A stretch of 64,000 nucleotides of DNA from DATFKA01 sp035268885 (GCA_035268885.1 DATFKA010000073.1:1-64000), one strand, 5' to 3'. Positions 1 through 9,609 are shown, counted from the stretch's first letter. Translations and numbers: made by a program. Notes: generated by a model not told the origin, from the letters alone.

Positions 1-16
1 AGCAATAATCTGCGTC

Positions 17-99
17 TTTTTGGGGCGATTTCTTCGTTGCAAAAAGCCTTGGATAGCTAGGCTATCCGCGATTTTTGCGCCTCGAACTAGCCCAAAAAA
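17..99 (+). repeat. Structured palindromic repeat, copy A
   Basis: Nested inverted repeat in the intergenic DNA before the GH16 gene. The outer arms are a T-run plus GGGG (17-25) against CCC plus an A-run (91-99). The middle arms are GCAAAAA (39-45) against TTTTTGC (72-78). The apical stem is GGATAGC (51-57), loop TAG, GCTATCC (61-67). The left flank TCGTT..AAAAAGCCT and right flank TTTTTGCGCCT recur at 45381-45458 and, inverted, at 44326-44403. The apical stem sequence does not recur, although its pairing does. Confidence 0.7.
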
Positions 100-176
100 G
101 CCAGCACCTTATTACAGACTCAATATGGGCAACCTACTTAGAAGTAAAAAAATAATAAATTACCTTTAAACGAAAA

Positions 177-1037
177 ATGAAAAGAGCCAATCGACAGCTA
201 TCCCTAATCGGATTATTACCCCTGGTCTTAATACTGTGCCATTGTACGCCGCAAGCCCCCAAAGAAGCCACCTCCGCAAAGGCTGAAATCCTGGGAAAAG
301 AAGGCTTCTCCCTGACCTGGCAGGATCACTTCGATGAATTCAACTCCGAGTATTGGACTATTGGCTTAAGAGATACGACTAGCGGCGATGAGGTACCCGG
401 CGCGGCGGGCCGCTACCTGCTCAATGATCGCTACGATGCCTACTACACCGAAGAAGATGTATTTATTGAGGACGGCAGCCTGGTGCTGCAAAATCAAAAA
501 CGGAGGATACAGGGTGCCGATCCGGTGGGTACCTTCGAATATACTTCGGGTTGGGTGATGTCTATGCACAAGGTATCCTTTACGGAAGGCTATCTGGAAG
601 TACGGGCGCAATTTCCCCCAGGCGATAAAGTCTGGCCAGCTATCTGGTTGATCCCCGAAGACCTTACCTGGTGTCCGGAGTGGGACCTATTTGAGTATTT
701 TGGTTATCGCGAAGGGCGCTACGACCGGATGGGGATGCACTTCTGCTACGCAGCTTATCCGAATCAGCAGTGGTCTGATTACTATATCGAAGGTTTTGAC
801 GAGCAATATGATGCCGACGCCTGGCATACCTATGGCTTTGTCTGGACTACTGATTATGCGGCCTGGTATATCGATGGGCAGCAGGTACGGTACCTGTCTT
901 CCGAAGGAATATCGGACTGGCCCGCAAAAGATATGTATATTGTACTCAATAATGGTACCCGCACGGAGTCACCCGACGAAAGGACGCAGTGGCCCAATGC
1001 GCTGCGGGTCGATTATATTGAATTATATACCCAATAG
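177..1037 (+). CDS. GH16 family glycoside hydrolase (beta-glucanase/galactanase-like), secreted
   Basis: A 286-aa protein with an N-terminal hydrophobic signal; the LCHC at its end could be a weak lipobox. The rest is a single GH16 beta-jelly-roll catalytic domain (about residues 45-286). The retaining-hydrolase signature ExDxxE is intact as E168-W-D170-L-F-E173, where the first Glu is the expected nucleophile and the last the acid/base. Aromatic stretches typical of the cleft are present (VWPAIWLIP, residues about 152-160). GH16 enzymes cut internal beta-1,3/1,4 linkages in laminarin, agar, porphyran or carrageenan; the exact substrate cannot be read here. It is followed 23 nt later by deoC and then a sulfatase, which suits algal polysaccharide use. 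Confidence 0.88.
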   Translation: MKRANRQLSLIGLLPLVLILCHCTPQAPKEATSAKAEILGKEGFSLTWQDHFDEFNSEYWTIGLRDTTSGDEVPGAAGRYLLNDRYDAYYTEEDVFIEDGSLVLQNQKRRIQGADPVGTFEYTSGWVMSMHKVSFTEGYLEVRAQFPPGDKVWPAIWLIPEDLTWCPEWDLFEYFGYREGRYDRMGMHFCYAAYPNQQWSDYYIEGFDEQYDADAWHTYGFVWTTDYAAWYIDGQQVRYLSSEGISDWPAKDMYIVLNNGTRTESPDERTQWPNALRVDYIELYTQ

Positions 1038-1060
1038 TTTTTTCATCAGACTTTAGTATT

Positions 1061-1771
1061 ATGCCTAGCATCCAGGATATCGCCCAAATGATTGATCATT
1101 CTCTTCTACATCCCACCATGACCGATGCCGATATTAAAGACGGCTGCGAACTGGCTAAGCAATATCAGGTCGCCACCGTCTGTATAAAGCCCTACGCTAT
1201 ACCGATGGTTAGAGATCTGATGGAGGGCTCGAGCGTGGGTATCTGTCCCGTTATTGGCTTTCCGCAGGGGAACAGTACTACCCTCATTAAAGTCAACGAA
1301 GCGGAAGCCGCCGCGGCGGCGGGAGGAGATGAGATCGATATGGTGGTAAATATCGGTAAAGTCCTGGGGGGCGACTGGGATTATGTAGCTAAAGAAATCC
1401 AACAAATCAATCAGGCGGTAGGGGCGCAGGGAGCGATCCTGAAAGTGATCTTTGAGAACGACTTCCTACAGGATGAGCATATTATCCGACTTTGCGAGAT
1501 CTGCTCGGAGCATCAGGTCGCCTTCGTTAAAACCTCTACGGGCTACGGCATGGTGAAGCAAAGTAATGGGATGTATACTTATCAGGGGGCTACGGATTAT
1601 CATCTACGGCTCATGCGCCAGCACAGTGCCGACACGGTACAAATCAAAGCCGCAGGTGGGCTGCGTAGCCTCGATGATGTACTGCGCGTGCGTAAACTGG
1701 GCGTAAGTCGGATTGGTGCTACGGCCACGGAGCAGATATTGCAAGAGGCTGCCGAGCGGGGTTTTCAGTAA
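1061..1771 (+). CDS. deoC: Deoxyribose-phosphate aldolase
   Basis: A 236-aa class I aldolase that splits 2-deoxy-D-ribose 5-phosphate into glyceraldehyde 3-phosphate and acetaldehyde, in the cytoplasm, in deoxynucleoside catabolism. The whole TIM barrel is present. It shows the Schiff-base lysine motif FVKTSTGYG (K157), the upstream acidic motif EIDMVVNIGK, and the second active-site lysine in IKAAGG near residue 190. Length matches the short bacterial DeoC group. It sits between a GH16 gene and a sulfatase with short gaps, so it is probably transcribed with them although no nucleoside phosphorylase lies nearby. A NupG-type permease at 17.8 kb is the only other possible nucleoside-linked gene. 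Confidence 0.95.
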   Translation: MPSIQDIAQMIDHSLLHPTMTDADIKDGCELAKQYQVATVCIKPYAIPMVRDLMEGSSVGICPVIGFPQGNSTTLIKVNEAEAAAAAGGDEIDMVVNIGKVLGGDWDYVAKEIQQINQAVGAQGAILKVIFENDFLQDEHIIRLCEICSEHQVAFVKTSTGYGMVKQSNGMYTYQGATDYHLRLMRQHSADTVQIKAAGGLRSLDDVLRVRKLGVSRIGATATEQILQEAAERGFQ

Positions 1772-1809
1772 TAAATCCTTATCTTCCGGAGTAAACAATT
1801 CATCTGTCT

Positions 1810-3306
1810 ATGCCTGCTTTTTTTTCACTGATTTGTAAGCTGTTTTGCATCGGTTTATTCCTCCTTGCTTTTTTACCGAAAGGGGAATCCCAAAACAGCC
1901 CTAATGTACTCTTCATCATCTCGGACGATCTCAATACCCGTATTGGGCCTTATATGGATATCGAGACCCATACCCCTAACCTGAATCGGCTGGTAAAGGA
2001 GGGCGTAGCCTTTTCGCGAGCTTACTGCCAGTATCCGCTTTGTGGTCCTTCGCGGGCTTCGATTATGAGTGGTCTTTATCCTGAAACGAACGGTGTAAAG
2101 GGAAACCAGCACGTACGGGGTAGCTATCGCGGCTCTAATCCAGCTCTGGCCGATCATCCTACGCTGGCTGGTTTTTTCCGGGAGCAGGGCTACTTTACCG
2201 CGCGGGTATCCAAGATCTTTCACATGGGGGTGCCGGGTGGTATTGAGCGTGGCGAAGCCGGAGATGACGATCCTGATTCCTGGGATTATGCCTATAATGT
2301 GATGGGTCCGGAGACGCTGAGTCCCGGTCCGCTGGAGCTGCTTTCTCCTGGTAATCTACACTACGGATCGAATTTTGCCCGTATGATCTTGCCAAACGGC
2401 ACCGAGGGTACCCAGACGGATTACCTGGCTACCAATCAGGCCATTGCCCTTTTAGAAAGCCGGGCGGCAGCGGTGGCGAAGGGGGCTATCAACAAAGTAA
2501 AAATTAAACCGGCCGCTCCTTTTTTTATGGCCGTAGGGCTGGTACGGCCACACGTACCCTTCATCGCGCCGGAGCGTTGCTTTACGCCTTACTCAGAGGA
2601 GGAAATGGAAGTGCCCGATTCTGCTGTAGCCAGTAATGTGCCAGAAGCCGCTTTGCGGCGGCGAAATGGCCAGATATGGGAGATGGATGAACAGCAGAAA
2701 CGGCAAACCATTGCTGCTTATATGGCCAGTGTACAGTTTATGGACGAGCAGGTGGGCCGTTTATTGGAGACTTTAGATCGGCTGGACTTACGTCAAAATA
2801 CCATCGTCGTTTTTATGTCGGACCACGGTTATAATCTGGGGGAGCACGACTGCTGGTCGAAAGTCAGCCTCTGGGAGGGTAGCGTGCGGGTGCCTATGAT
2901 CATTGCCGCTCCGGAAGCCAATACCAGCCGAGATGTAAGCTATTCAGAGCTAACGGAATTGATTGATTTGTACCCTACGCTGGTCGATTTATGTGGCCTT
3001 TCGGCAAAAGCACCATCGATCTTGCAGGGGCAGAGCCACGCTGAATTTATCCGATCCGGTAAGGTGAACGAGCAAACCCGTTATGCCTACACTATCACCC
3101 GGGGCGGGGCGAGTATACGCTCCGAACGCTGGCGTTATACCCGCTGGGGCGAAAAAGCGGAAGGCGAAAACGAAGAGCTTTACGACCATCAAAGTGATCC
3201 GGAAGAAAAGATCAATCTGATAGGTAATCCTGCTTATCGTACCAGGCTGGTAGACTTGCGTCAAAGATGGGCGCAGAAACGTAAGCAGGCGCGCAGCGAT
3301 CAATAG
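1810..3306 (+). CDS. Type I sulfatase, iduronate-2-sulfatase-like
   Basis: A 498-aa protein with a signal peptide and an alkaline-phosphatase-like sulfatase fold. The metal site begins at NVLFIISDDLN. The formylglycine signature C-x-P-S-R occurs as C78-G-P-S-R-A-S, so the Cys would be matured by an anaerobic or FGE-type enzyme encoded elsewhere. The later metal motif SDHGYNLGEH and the lysine/tryptophan region after it (HDCWSKVSLWEGSVRVP) resemble the iduronate-2-sulfatase (S1_7-like) branch. It removes sulfate esters from polysaccharides in the periplasm or outside the cell. The GH29 fucosidase downstream makes sulfated fucans or other sulfated algal glycans reasonable substrates, but this is inferred from context. 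Confidence 0.9.
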   Translation: MPAFFSLICKLFCIGLFLLAFLPKGESQNSPNVLFIISDDLNTRIGPYMDIETHTPNLNRLVKEGVAFSRAYCQYPLCGPSRASIMSGLYPETNGVKGNQHVRGSYRGSNPALADHPTLAGFFREQGYFTARVSKIFHMGVPGGIERGEAGDDDPDSWDYAYNVMGPETLSPGPLELLSPGNLHYGSNFARMILPNGTEGTQTDYLATNQAIALLESRAAAVAKGAINKVKIKPAAPFFMAVGLVRPHVPFIAPERCFTPYSEEEMEVPDSAVASNVPEAALRRRNGQIWEMDEQQKRQTIAAYMASVQFMDEQVGRLLETLDRLDLRQNTIVVFMSDHGYNLGEHDCWSKVSLWEGSVRVPMIIAAPEANTSRDVSYSELTELIDLYPTLVDLCGLSAKAPSILQGQSHAEFIRSGKVNEQTRYAYTITRGGASIRSERWRYTRWGEKAEGENEELYDHQSDPEEKINLIGNPAYRTRLVDLRQRWAQKRKQARSDQ

Positions 3307-3342
3307 TTTGTATTTTGGCGAAAGCCGATAAAAAAAAGACTC

Positions 3343-3855
3343 ATGGGACTCAGAGAAGTTAAATCAGAATTAAAAAAGCTGGATAAAGAGCAATTAATCA
3401 AACACATAGCCGAGCTATACAAAAAGTACCAACCCGTAAAAGAGTACTTCGATTTTTACGTCGAGCCCGACGAAGAAAAACTACTTGAGAAGTATAAGCA
3501 AAAGGTCCACGAAGCCTTTTTCCCCAAAAGGGGATACCGCCTCAAGCTAGGGGAGGCTAGAAAAGCGATTAATGATTTTAAAAAACTTGGGCCATCGGCC
3601 GGGCATTTATCGGATCTGTTACTTTGTTATGTGGAAAATGGAGTAGCATTTACCAATACCTACGGTGATATTGATGAGCGGTTTTATATCAGCGTCGAAA
3701 ACACCTACGGCAAAGCATTGGAGTTGATGCAAAAAAATGATCTACTGAAAAGCTTTCAGCACAGAGCCTACCGAATTGTCACCGATTCTGATAGAATTGG
3801 GTGGGGTTTTCATGACGAATTGAGTGATTTATACCATCAAACCTTCGAAGCATAG
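3343..3855 (+). CDS. DUF6155 family protein
   Basis: A 170-aa soluble, charged, mostly helical protein with no signal peptide. The start MGLREVKSELKKLDKEQLIKH and the conserved middle (GHLSDLLLCYVENGVAF) match the DUF6155 family, whose function is unknown. It lies 36 nt after the sulfatase and 24 nt before the fucosidase on the same strand, so it may be carried on the same message. Nothing in it suggests a role in sugar metabolism. Identification rests on remembered family pattern rather than a search. Confidence 0.75.
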   Translation: MGLREVKSELKKLDKEQLIKHIAELYKKYQPVKEYFDFYVEPDEEKLLEKYKQKVHEAFFPKRGYRLKLGEARKAINDFKKLGPSAGHLSDLLLCYVENGVAFTNTYGDIDERFYISVENTYGKALELMQKNDLLKSFQHRAYRIVTDSDRIGWGFHDELSDLYHQTFEA

Positions 3856-3879
3856 TTCATACTTTAACCATTTCATCTT

Positions 3880-5349
3880 ATGCAACGCACAAAATATTTT
3901 ACACTCTTTCTCCTTGTTCTTCTTTCCGGCTGTAGCCAAAAAACGGACGTTCCCGCTGATATTCCAGCCAATTCCGTTGTGCCTTCCCCACAACAACTGG
4001 CCTACCAGCAACTCGAATTTGTGGGTTTTATCCACTTTACCGTTAATACTTTTACGGATAAGGAATGGGGCTACGGCGACGAAAGCCCGGAAATCTTTAA
4101 CCCCGTCGAACTAGACGCCGAACAGTGGGCCCGCACCGCTAAGGCCGCGGGTATGCAGGAACTCATCCTCACGGCAAAACACCACGACGGCTTCTGTCTA
4201 TGGCCCAGCGCCTACACCGAGCACAGCGTAAAGAACAGCCCTTACAAAAATGGCGAAGGGGACATCGTGCAGGAACTGGTAGATGCCTGCCGGAAGCATG
4301 ACCTGAAGGTCGGACTCTACCTCTCACCCTGGGACCGCAATCATCCCGATTATGGTAAACCGGAGTACATTACCTACTATCGCAATCAACTGCGCGAACT
4401 ATTGACGAATTACGGTGAGATTAACGAGATTTGGTTCGACGGAGCCAACGGTGGGGATGGCTATTACGGAGGTGCTAACGAAGTACGTAAGATCGACCGG
4501 GCCACTTACTACGACTGGCCAACCACCTTTGCCCTGGTTAAAGAGCTACAACCCAATATTAAGATATTCTCCGATGCCGGCCCCGATCTACACTGGATCG
4601 GCAATGAGCATGGCTTTGCCGGGGAGACCTTTTGGTCTACCATTGAGGCCGATAGCCTGGTCATCGGGGCCTCTGATCCCGCCTACCTGAATACCGGTGA
4701 TCCCGAAGGGGAAGATTGGATCGTCGGACAGTGTGATGTCTCGATCCGACCCGGTTGGTTCTACCACGCCGCGCAGGACGATCAGGTAAAGTCACCACAG
4801 GAATTACTGGATATCTATTACAAGTCCATTGGACGTAATGCGGTATTACTGATCAATTTACCCCCCAATAAAAAAGGATTACTCCACGCAAACGATATCG
4901 ATTCCCTGCTGGCCTTTCGGGAAATCCTGGACGAAACCTTTACCCATAATCTGGCCGAAGACGCTACGGCGACCGCCAATAATTTCCGTCAGCAACATCC
5001 GAAGTTCGATCCCGCAAGAGTGCTGGATGGTGTGGATAGTAGCTACTGGGCGACGGATGAGGGTATCCTGCCTGCCGAAATCAGCATCCAATTTCGGGAA
5101 GCCCAGACTTTCGACCGCCTGCTCATTCAGGAGCCGATTCGCTTCGGGCAGCGCATTAGTGCTTTTCGGGTAGAAGCCAAAGCGGAGGGACGGTGGCAGA
5201 TTGTACACCGCGGGACTACTATTGGGTATAAGCGCTTACTCAGGATGAACCCTGTCACTGCCAACGAAATACGCTTAGTGATAGAAGACACGAATAATAC
5301 CGTGGCTATCTCCAATATCGAGGTCTATAAAGCAAGTGATCGCGAATAA
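3880..5349 (+). CDS. Alpha-L-fucosidase, GH29, with C-terminal F5/8 type C-like domain
   Basis: A 489-aa lipoprotein (lipobox LLSGC) carrying a GH29 TIM barrel at about residues 35-350. Typical motifs are LTAKHHDGFCLWPS and EIWFDGANGG, in which D187 is the expected nucleophile. The remaining ~135 residues look like a discoidin/F5-8 type C beta-sandwich that binds glycans. The enzyme releases terminal L-fucose with retention of configuration, probably in the periplasm or at the cell surface. Together with the sulfatase upstream it suggests action on sulfated, fucosylated glycans. No SusC/SusD pair lies in the window, so this is not a classic PUL as far as can be seen. Confidence 0.92.
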   Translation: MQRTKYFTLFLLVLLSGCSQKTDVPADIPANSVVPSPQQLAYQQLEFVGFIHFTVNTFTDKEWGYGDESPEIFNPVELDAEQWARTAKAAGMQELILTAKHHDGFCLWPSAYTEHSVKNSPYKNGEGDIVQELVDACRKHDLKVGLYLSPWDRNHPDYGKPEYITYYRNQLRELLTNYGEINEIWFDGANGGDGYYGGANEVRKIDRATYYDWPTTFALVKELQPNIKIFSDAGPDLHWIGNEHGFAGETFWSTIEADSLVIGASDPAYLNTGDPEGEDWIVGQCDVSIRPGWFYHAAQDDQVKSPQELLDIYYKSIGRNAVLLINLPPNKKGLLHANDIDSLLAFREILDETFTHNLAEDATATANNFRQQHPKFDPARVLDGVDSSYWATDEGILPAEISIQFREAQTFDRLLIQEPIRFGQRISAFRVEAKAEGRWQIVHRGTTIGYKRLLRMNPVTANEIRLVIEDTNNTVAISNIEVYKASDRE

Positions 5350-5402
5350 GTAGCAGAAGATGTGCGCAGGATTTTTTATCTTATGGGAAAGTAAATTACG
5401 AT

Positions 5403-7652
5403 ATGAAAAAACTTTTCCTACTTCTTTGTCTTTGCTCTTTTCATTATCTCTGTGCACAGCAGCCGGAATTAGCACAGCGTTACGAAAGGGCCATCTCGCA
5501 CCTGAACTCACAGTTAGTGGGGAAGCAGGTTTTTAATCAGCACATTGATATACATTGGTTCCCGGATCATGATGGCGCCTGGTACCTACACGAATCGCCG
5601 GGTAAGAAGGAGTATTTAAAATTCACTTTTCCTGATCCAACGCCTGCTGTGCTGTTTGATCATGCACAGCTGGCCAGTTTGCTTTCCGATGTATTGGGCG
5701 AGGAAGTCGACGCTGACGATCTGCCCATCAGTCGTCTTGATTATGAATCCGACGGAGAATTATCCTTTTGGGTGCAGGGCAAATCCTATCAGCTGGATGT
5801 GAAAAAAATGGAGCTAAGACCTCAGGTATCCGATGAGACATCAGGTGATCGTCGGCAGCGTAAATCACCGGATGATAAATGGATGGCTTATTCAAAGAAC
5901 TACAATCTATACCTGAAAAATCTGGAGACGGGAAAAGAACGACAAATGACCACCGACGGAGCGCGATTATACACTTATGGTTCCTGGTACGGCTGGGGGG
6001 ATATCCTGGAGGGAGAGAACGCCGAACGTCCGGAGAACTTCCGGGTGAACTGGTCGCCCGATGGTAAGTGGATACATGCCGAAATCTGTGATTTACGCAA
6101 TGCCAATAAAATGTACCTGCTCGACTGGAGCGTGGATAGCCTGTACCGCCCCCGTTTGCTGTCTTACTATCGCGGCTCACCGGGAGATACCGGGATGGTC
6201 TATCAGATTCCTGCCTTTATCAATATCAAAACGGGTAAGCAGCTACGGCCAGATATTCCGAATCCTACGCACATCAATGGGGTTTCGGTGCGTTGGGGCG
6301 AGGAGTCGGATAAGGTATACCTGATTTACGCCAGTCGTGGCTACCAAAATCAATATATTCAGTCTTATGATCTGAATACGGGAGATTTAGAAATGGTTTA
6401 TCAGGAGTCCAGTCTCACCAATATCGATAATTTTTGGTATCGCTTTGATAGCAAAAAAGAGTACCTGTATTTCCTGTCGGAGAAAAGTGGTTGGCGACAA
6501 TTGTATCGCTTACATCTGGAGACGAGAGAGGAAGAAGCACTTACCCAGGGCGACTATTACATCCACGAGGTGGAGCATATTGACGAAGCGGGTGGGGAGG
6601 TCCTTTTTCAGGCGGCCGGTAAAGAAGCTGGTGCTAATCCTTACCATCGCTACTTGTATCGGCTGAAAATAGGGAGCGCTGGACCCGAGTTGCTGACTCC
6701 CGAGACGGCGAATCACGAAATAGCCGTTTCAGCAGATGGGAAATACTTTGTAGATAATATTTCTACCATTGAGCAAGCCACTAGAACGGTACTGCGCAGC
6801 ACCGAAGAAGGGGAAATCTTAATGGAATTGGGAAAAGCTTTACTGGTAGACATGGCCCACTGGGTGGCCCCCGAGACCTTTACCGCCATTGCACGCGATG
6901 GGGAAACCACCATTTACGGTGCTTTATGGCGACCTACGCACTTTGATCCAAATCAAAAGTATCCGGTAATTGACGCGACTTATACGGGGCCACATACCCA
7001 GCGCTATCCCCGTAGCTTCCGTTCGGCCTTTTACGAACAGGCAATGGCGGAGCTGGGCTTTATCGTGGTTCGGGTAGATGGACTAGGCTCCTCGGGTCGA
7101 TCAAAGGCTTTTCATGATTATTCCTATAAAAATCTGGGTGGCAACCTGGAAGATCACGTGCGGGCTATTATTCAGTTGGGAGAAAAGTACGACTGGGTGG
7201 ATACCAGTCGGGTAGGTATCTTCGGGCACTCGGCCGGTGGTTACGATGCCGCTCACGCTTTATTGGCCTTCCCTGACTTTTACAAAGTGGGGGTAGCGAG
7301 CTCGGCCGATCACGATCACCGGATGGAGAAAGCCTGGTGGCCCGAAATGTATATGGGCTGGCCCGTTGATGAGGCCTACGAAGAGCAATCAAATATTACC
7401 ATGGCCGAAAACCTCCAGGGGAAATTACTGATTACCCACGGCGGAATCGACGAGAACGTTAATCCCTCCGCCACCTTTAAACTGGCCGAGGCCCTGGTGC
7501 AGGCGGATAAACAGTTTGACATGAAAATCTTCCCGAGTCAGCGGCACGGCTACCGGGGGCAGGTGAATCAATACTTCACCAAATTGCGCTGGAACTATTT
7601 TGTGGAGCATCTGCTCGGCGAGCCGCCGCTCTGGGATATTGACATTCCATAG
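5403..7652 (+). CDS. S9 family peptidase (dipeptidyl peptidase IV-type)
   Basis: A 749-aa exported serine peptidase (signal peptide ending near CAQQ). An N-terminal DPP4-like beta-propeller at about residues 100-480 is followed by an alpha/beta-hydrolase domain. The catalytic triad is visible: S610 in GHSAGG, D683 in GGIDENVNP and H715 in QRHGYRG. Such enzymes remove X-Pro or X-Ala dipeptides from peptides in the periplasm. It starts 53 nt after the fucosidase and shares its direction. No truncation is seen; the length fits Bacteroidota DPP4 proteins. Confidence 0.92.
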   Translation: MKKLFLLLCLCSFHYLCAQQPELAQRYERAISHLNSQLVGKQVFNQHIDIHWFPDHDGAWYLHESPGKKEYLKFTFPDPTPAVLFDHAQLASLLSDVLGEEVDADDLPISRLDYESDGELSFWVQGKSYQLDVKKMELRPQVSDETSGDRRQRKSPDDKWMAYSKNYNLYLKNLETGKERQMTTDGARLYTYGSWYGWGDILEGENAERPENFRVNWSPDGKWIHAEICDLRNANKMYLLDWSVDSLYRPRLLSYYRGSPGDTGMVYQIPAFINIKTGKQLRPDIPNPTHINGVSVRWGEESDKVYLIYASRGYQNQYIQSYDLNTGDLEMVYQESSLTNIDNFWYRFDSKKEYLYFLSEKSGWRQLYRLHLETREEEALTQGDYYIHEVEHIDEAGGEVLFQAAGKEAGANPYHRYLYRLKIGSAGPELLTPETANHEIAVSADGKYFVDNISTIEQATRTVLRSTEEGEILMELGKALLVDMAHWVAPETFTAIARDGETTIYGALWRPTHFDPNQKYPVIDATYTGPHTQRYPRSFRSAFYEQAMAELGFIVVRVDGLGSSGRSKAFHDYSYKNLGGNLEDHVRAIIQLGEKYDWVDTSRVGIFGHSAGGYDAAHALLAFPDFYKVGVASSADHDHRMEKAWWPEMYMGWPVDEAYEEQSNITMAENLQGKLLITHGGIDENVNPSATFKLAEALVQADKQFDMKIFPSQRHGYRGQVNQYFTKLRWNYFVEHLLGEPPLWDIDIP

Positions 7653-7682
7653 TTTTTTCACTTTTACTAAAACTTAAGACCT

Positions 7683-8168
7683 ATGCAAAAGTATCGAATC
7701 GAACTGAAATGGGCAATCATCTTTATGGCCACCACGCTGGTCTGGATGATTTTGGAGAAGTTGGTGGGGCTGCACAGTACCCACATCGACAAACACATGA
7801 TCTACACGAATTTCTTCGCGATTCCGGCCATCATTATTTACGTTTTGGCCTTATTGGATAAGCGAAAAAATTTCTACGGCGGACAAATGACCTACCAGCA
7901 AGGTTTTCTGACGGGACTCTGGATTACCCTGATCGTAACGATCTTTAGTCCGCTTACCCAATATATTATCTCGACGGTGATTACACCAGACTATTTCTCG
8001 ACGGTAATTGATTATGTCATAACGCATGATATGATGACTGAAGAAGCGGCTCGTAAACAATTCAATCTAAAAAATTACATTATACAGGCCACCATCGGTG
8101 CTTTAATAATGGGGGTCGTAACCTCCGCCATTGTGGCCATTTTTACGCGTAAGCGTGCCAATCCATAA
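7683..8168 (+). CDS. DUF4199 domain-containing membrane protein
   Basis: A 161-aa integral membrane protein. Four hydrophobic segments are visible near residues 8-28, 40-60, 75-98 and 135-155, with the loop motif FYGGQMTYQQGFLTG that is typical of DUF4199. The family is widespread in Bacteroidota and has no established function. It ends only 4 nt before the ATG of the GH30 gene and begins 30 nt after the peptidase, so it is probably co-transcribed with them. Confidence 0.85.
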   Translation: MQKYRIELKWAIIFMATTLVWMILEKLVGLHSTHIDKHMIYTNFFAIPAIIIYVLALLDKRKNFYGGQMTYQQGFLTGLWITLIVTIFSPLTQYIISTVITPDYFSTVIDYVITHDMMTEEAARKQFNLKNYIIQATIGALIMGVVTSAIVAIFTRKRANP

Positions 8169-8172
8169 TATT

Positions 8173-9609
8173 ATGCGTACATCTATCTACCTACTACTAC
8201 TTAGCTTTTGGAGTCTAACGGCCTGTACCCAAAGTCTGGATCGCTCGGTACAGGTCTGGTTTTCCTCCGAGATAAATACGGATCGGCAGGACTGGTTCGC
8301 GGCAGATTATCCGCGGCCTACCTATGCCTTGAGCCAGCAGGAAGATCAGCCCCTCCTGGATGGCAAAGCGAATAAGGGCCTAATCCTGAACCTTGATCCC
8401 ACTCAACGATATCAGCCCATCGAGGGGATTGGATACTCGCTAGAGGAATCGACGATCTATAATCTGCGCCAGATGTCGGCACCCGTTCGTGAAAGGCTAT
8501 TGCGGCAATTACTGGATCCAGAAGAAGGGATTGGTTTGAATATGATGCGTATTTGTATTGGGGCCTCTGATTTTACGGGGCGGGAGTTTTACACGTATGA
8601 CGATCCACCCGAGGGGCAACCCGACCCGGAGCTACAGTATTTTTCGATTCAAAAGGATATAGCATTTGGGATTATTGAAGTAATTAAAGAAGCCTTAAGC
8701 TATAATCCGGACTTACGGCTGGTCGCTACGCCCTGGTCACCACCGGCCTGGATGAAAACCAGTGGTAATGTGGTTGGAGGTAGTCTAAAGGCAGAGTATC
8801 AGGAGGTCTACGCGCGCTATTTAGCCGAAGCCGTGGCCGCTTACCGGGAAGAGGGCATACCGATCTGGGCGATTACCTTGCAAAACGAGCCACTCTACGT
8901 TCCACCTGATTACCCCGGTAGCCGTATGGAAGCGGATCAGGCCCGGGAGCTGGCGATTTTAGTAGCGGAGGCCTTTCGGCAAAAAGAGCTGGATACGAAG
9001 ATCCTGGTTTACGATCACAATTACGACGAAGCCTTTAATTACGCTGATGAGATCTTTCAGGATGATACTGCTTACGGACTTGTACACGGTACCGCGGTAC
9101 ATGGTTATTCCGGGGGCATTGAAAACCTGGATCGACTGCAGCAAAAGTATCCGGAAAAGGGCATCTATTTCACGGAAAAAGCTTACTGGCGAACTAGCGG
9201 TATGCGGGAGATTGCGCAGATCTTTCAGCACTGGTCCCGCTCTTATCTGGGGTGGGTGACTATGCTGGACGACGAGCTGCAGCCGGAGCAATGGACGGGC
9301 ACTCCTGGTCCGACCATGATTATTCAAAACGCAGAACAGCGCGACCAATATCTGTTGCAACCTACCTACTATATGCTGGGACAGTTCTCCAAATTTGTGG
9401 AGCGAGGCGCGTTTCGGATTGCTTCCGCAAAAAACAAAGTAGATAAGCAGCTGACTCAGGTAGCTTTCCTGAATCCGGACGGGTCGGTCATACTGGTGCT
9501 GATCAACGAATCGAAGATGGCGAAACAGCTAGAGGTAGAAATAGGTGATTATCACTTCGCTGCCCGGGTGCCAGGGCTTACAGTAGCAACTTTTCGCCTG
9601 GAAAACTGA
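8173..9609 (+). CDS. GH30 family glycoside hydrolase (glucosylceramidase-like), secreted
   Basis: A 478-aa lipoprotein or secreted enzyme. The ATG at 8173 is preferred over an in-frame upstream start at 8131 because it follows the DUF4199 stop by 4 nt and directly begins a signal sequence with the lipobox LTAC. The GH30 barrel is complete. The acid/base is E239 in LQNEPLY and the nucleophile E335 in YFTEKAYW. A C-terminal beta-sandwich ends the protein. GH30 enzymes include glucosylceramidases, beta-1,6-glucanases, xylanases and fucosidases; a beta-1,6-glucanase acting on laminarin branches would fit the GH16 upstream, but the substrate is not proved. The stop lies only 8 nt before the Crp/Fnr gene. 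Confidence 0.9.
   Translation: MRTSIYLLLLSFWSLTACTQSLDRSVQVWFSSEINTDRQDWFAADYPRPTYALSQQEDQPLLDGKANKGLILNLDPTQRYQPIEGIGYSLEESTIYNLRQMSAPVRERLLRQLLDPEEGIGLNMMRICIGASDFTGREFYTYDDPPEGQPDPELQYFSIQKDIAFGIIEVIKEALSYNPDLRLVATPWSPPAWMKTSGNVVGGSLKAEYQEVYARYLAEAVAAYREEGIPIWAITLQNEPLYVPPDYPGSRMEADQARELAILVAEAFRQKELDTKILVYDHNYDEAFNYADEIFQDDTAYGLVHGTAVHGYSGGIENLDRLQQKYPEKGIYFTEKAYWRTSGMREIAQIFQHWSRSYLGWVTMLDDELQPEQWTGTPGPTMIIQNAEQRDQYLLQPTYYMLGQFSKFVERGAFRIASAKNKVDKQLTQVAFLNPDGSVILVLINESKMAKQLEVEIGDYHFAARVPGLTVATFRLEN

Noticed and set aside
3311..3335. TTTTGGC-GAAA-GCC hairpin motif, also seen near 16484 and 34066
   Set aside because: The core GCGAAAGCCG also appears often inside coding sequence (for example 13030, 60950, 61033), so its recurrence is explained by common codon pairs.
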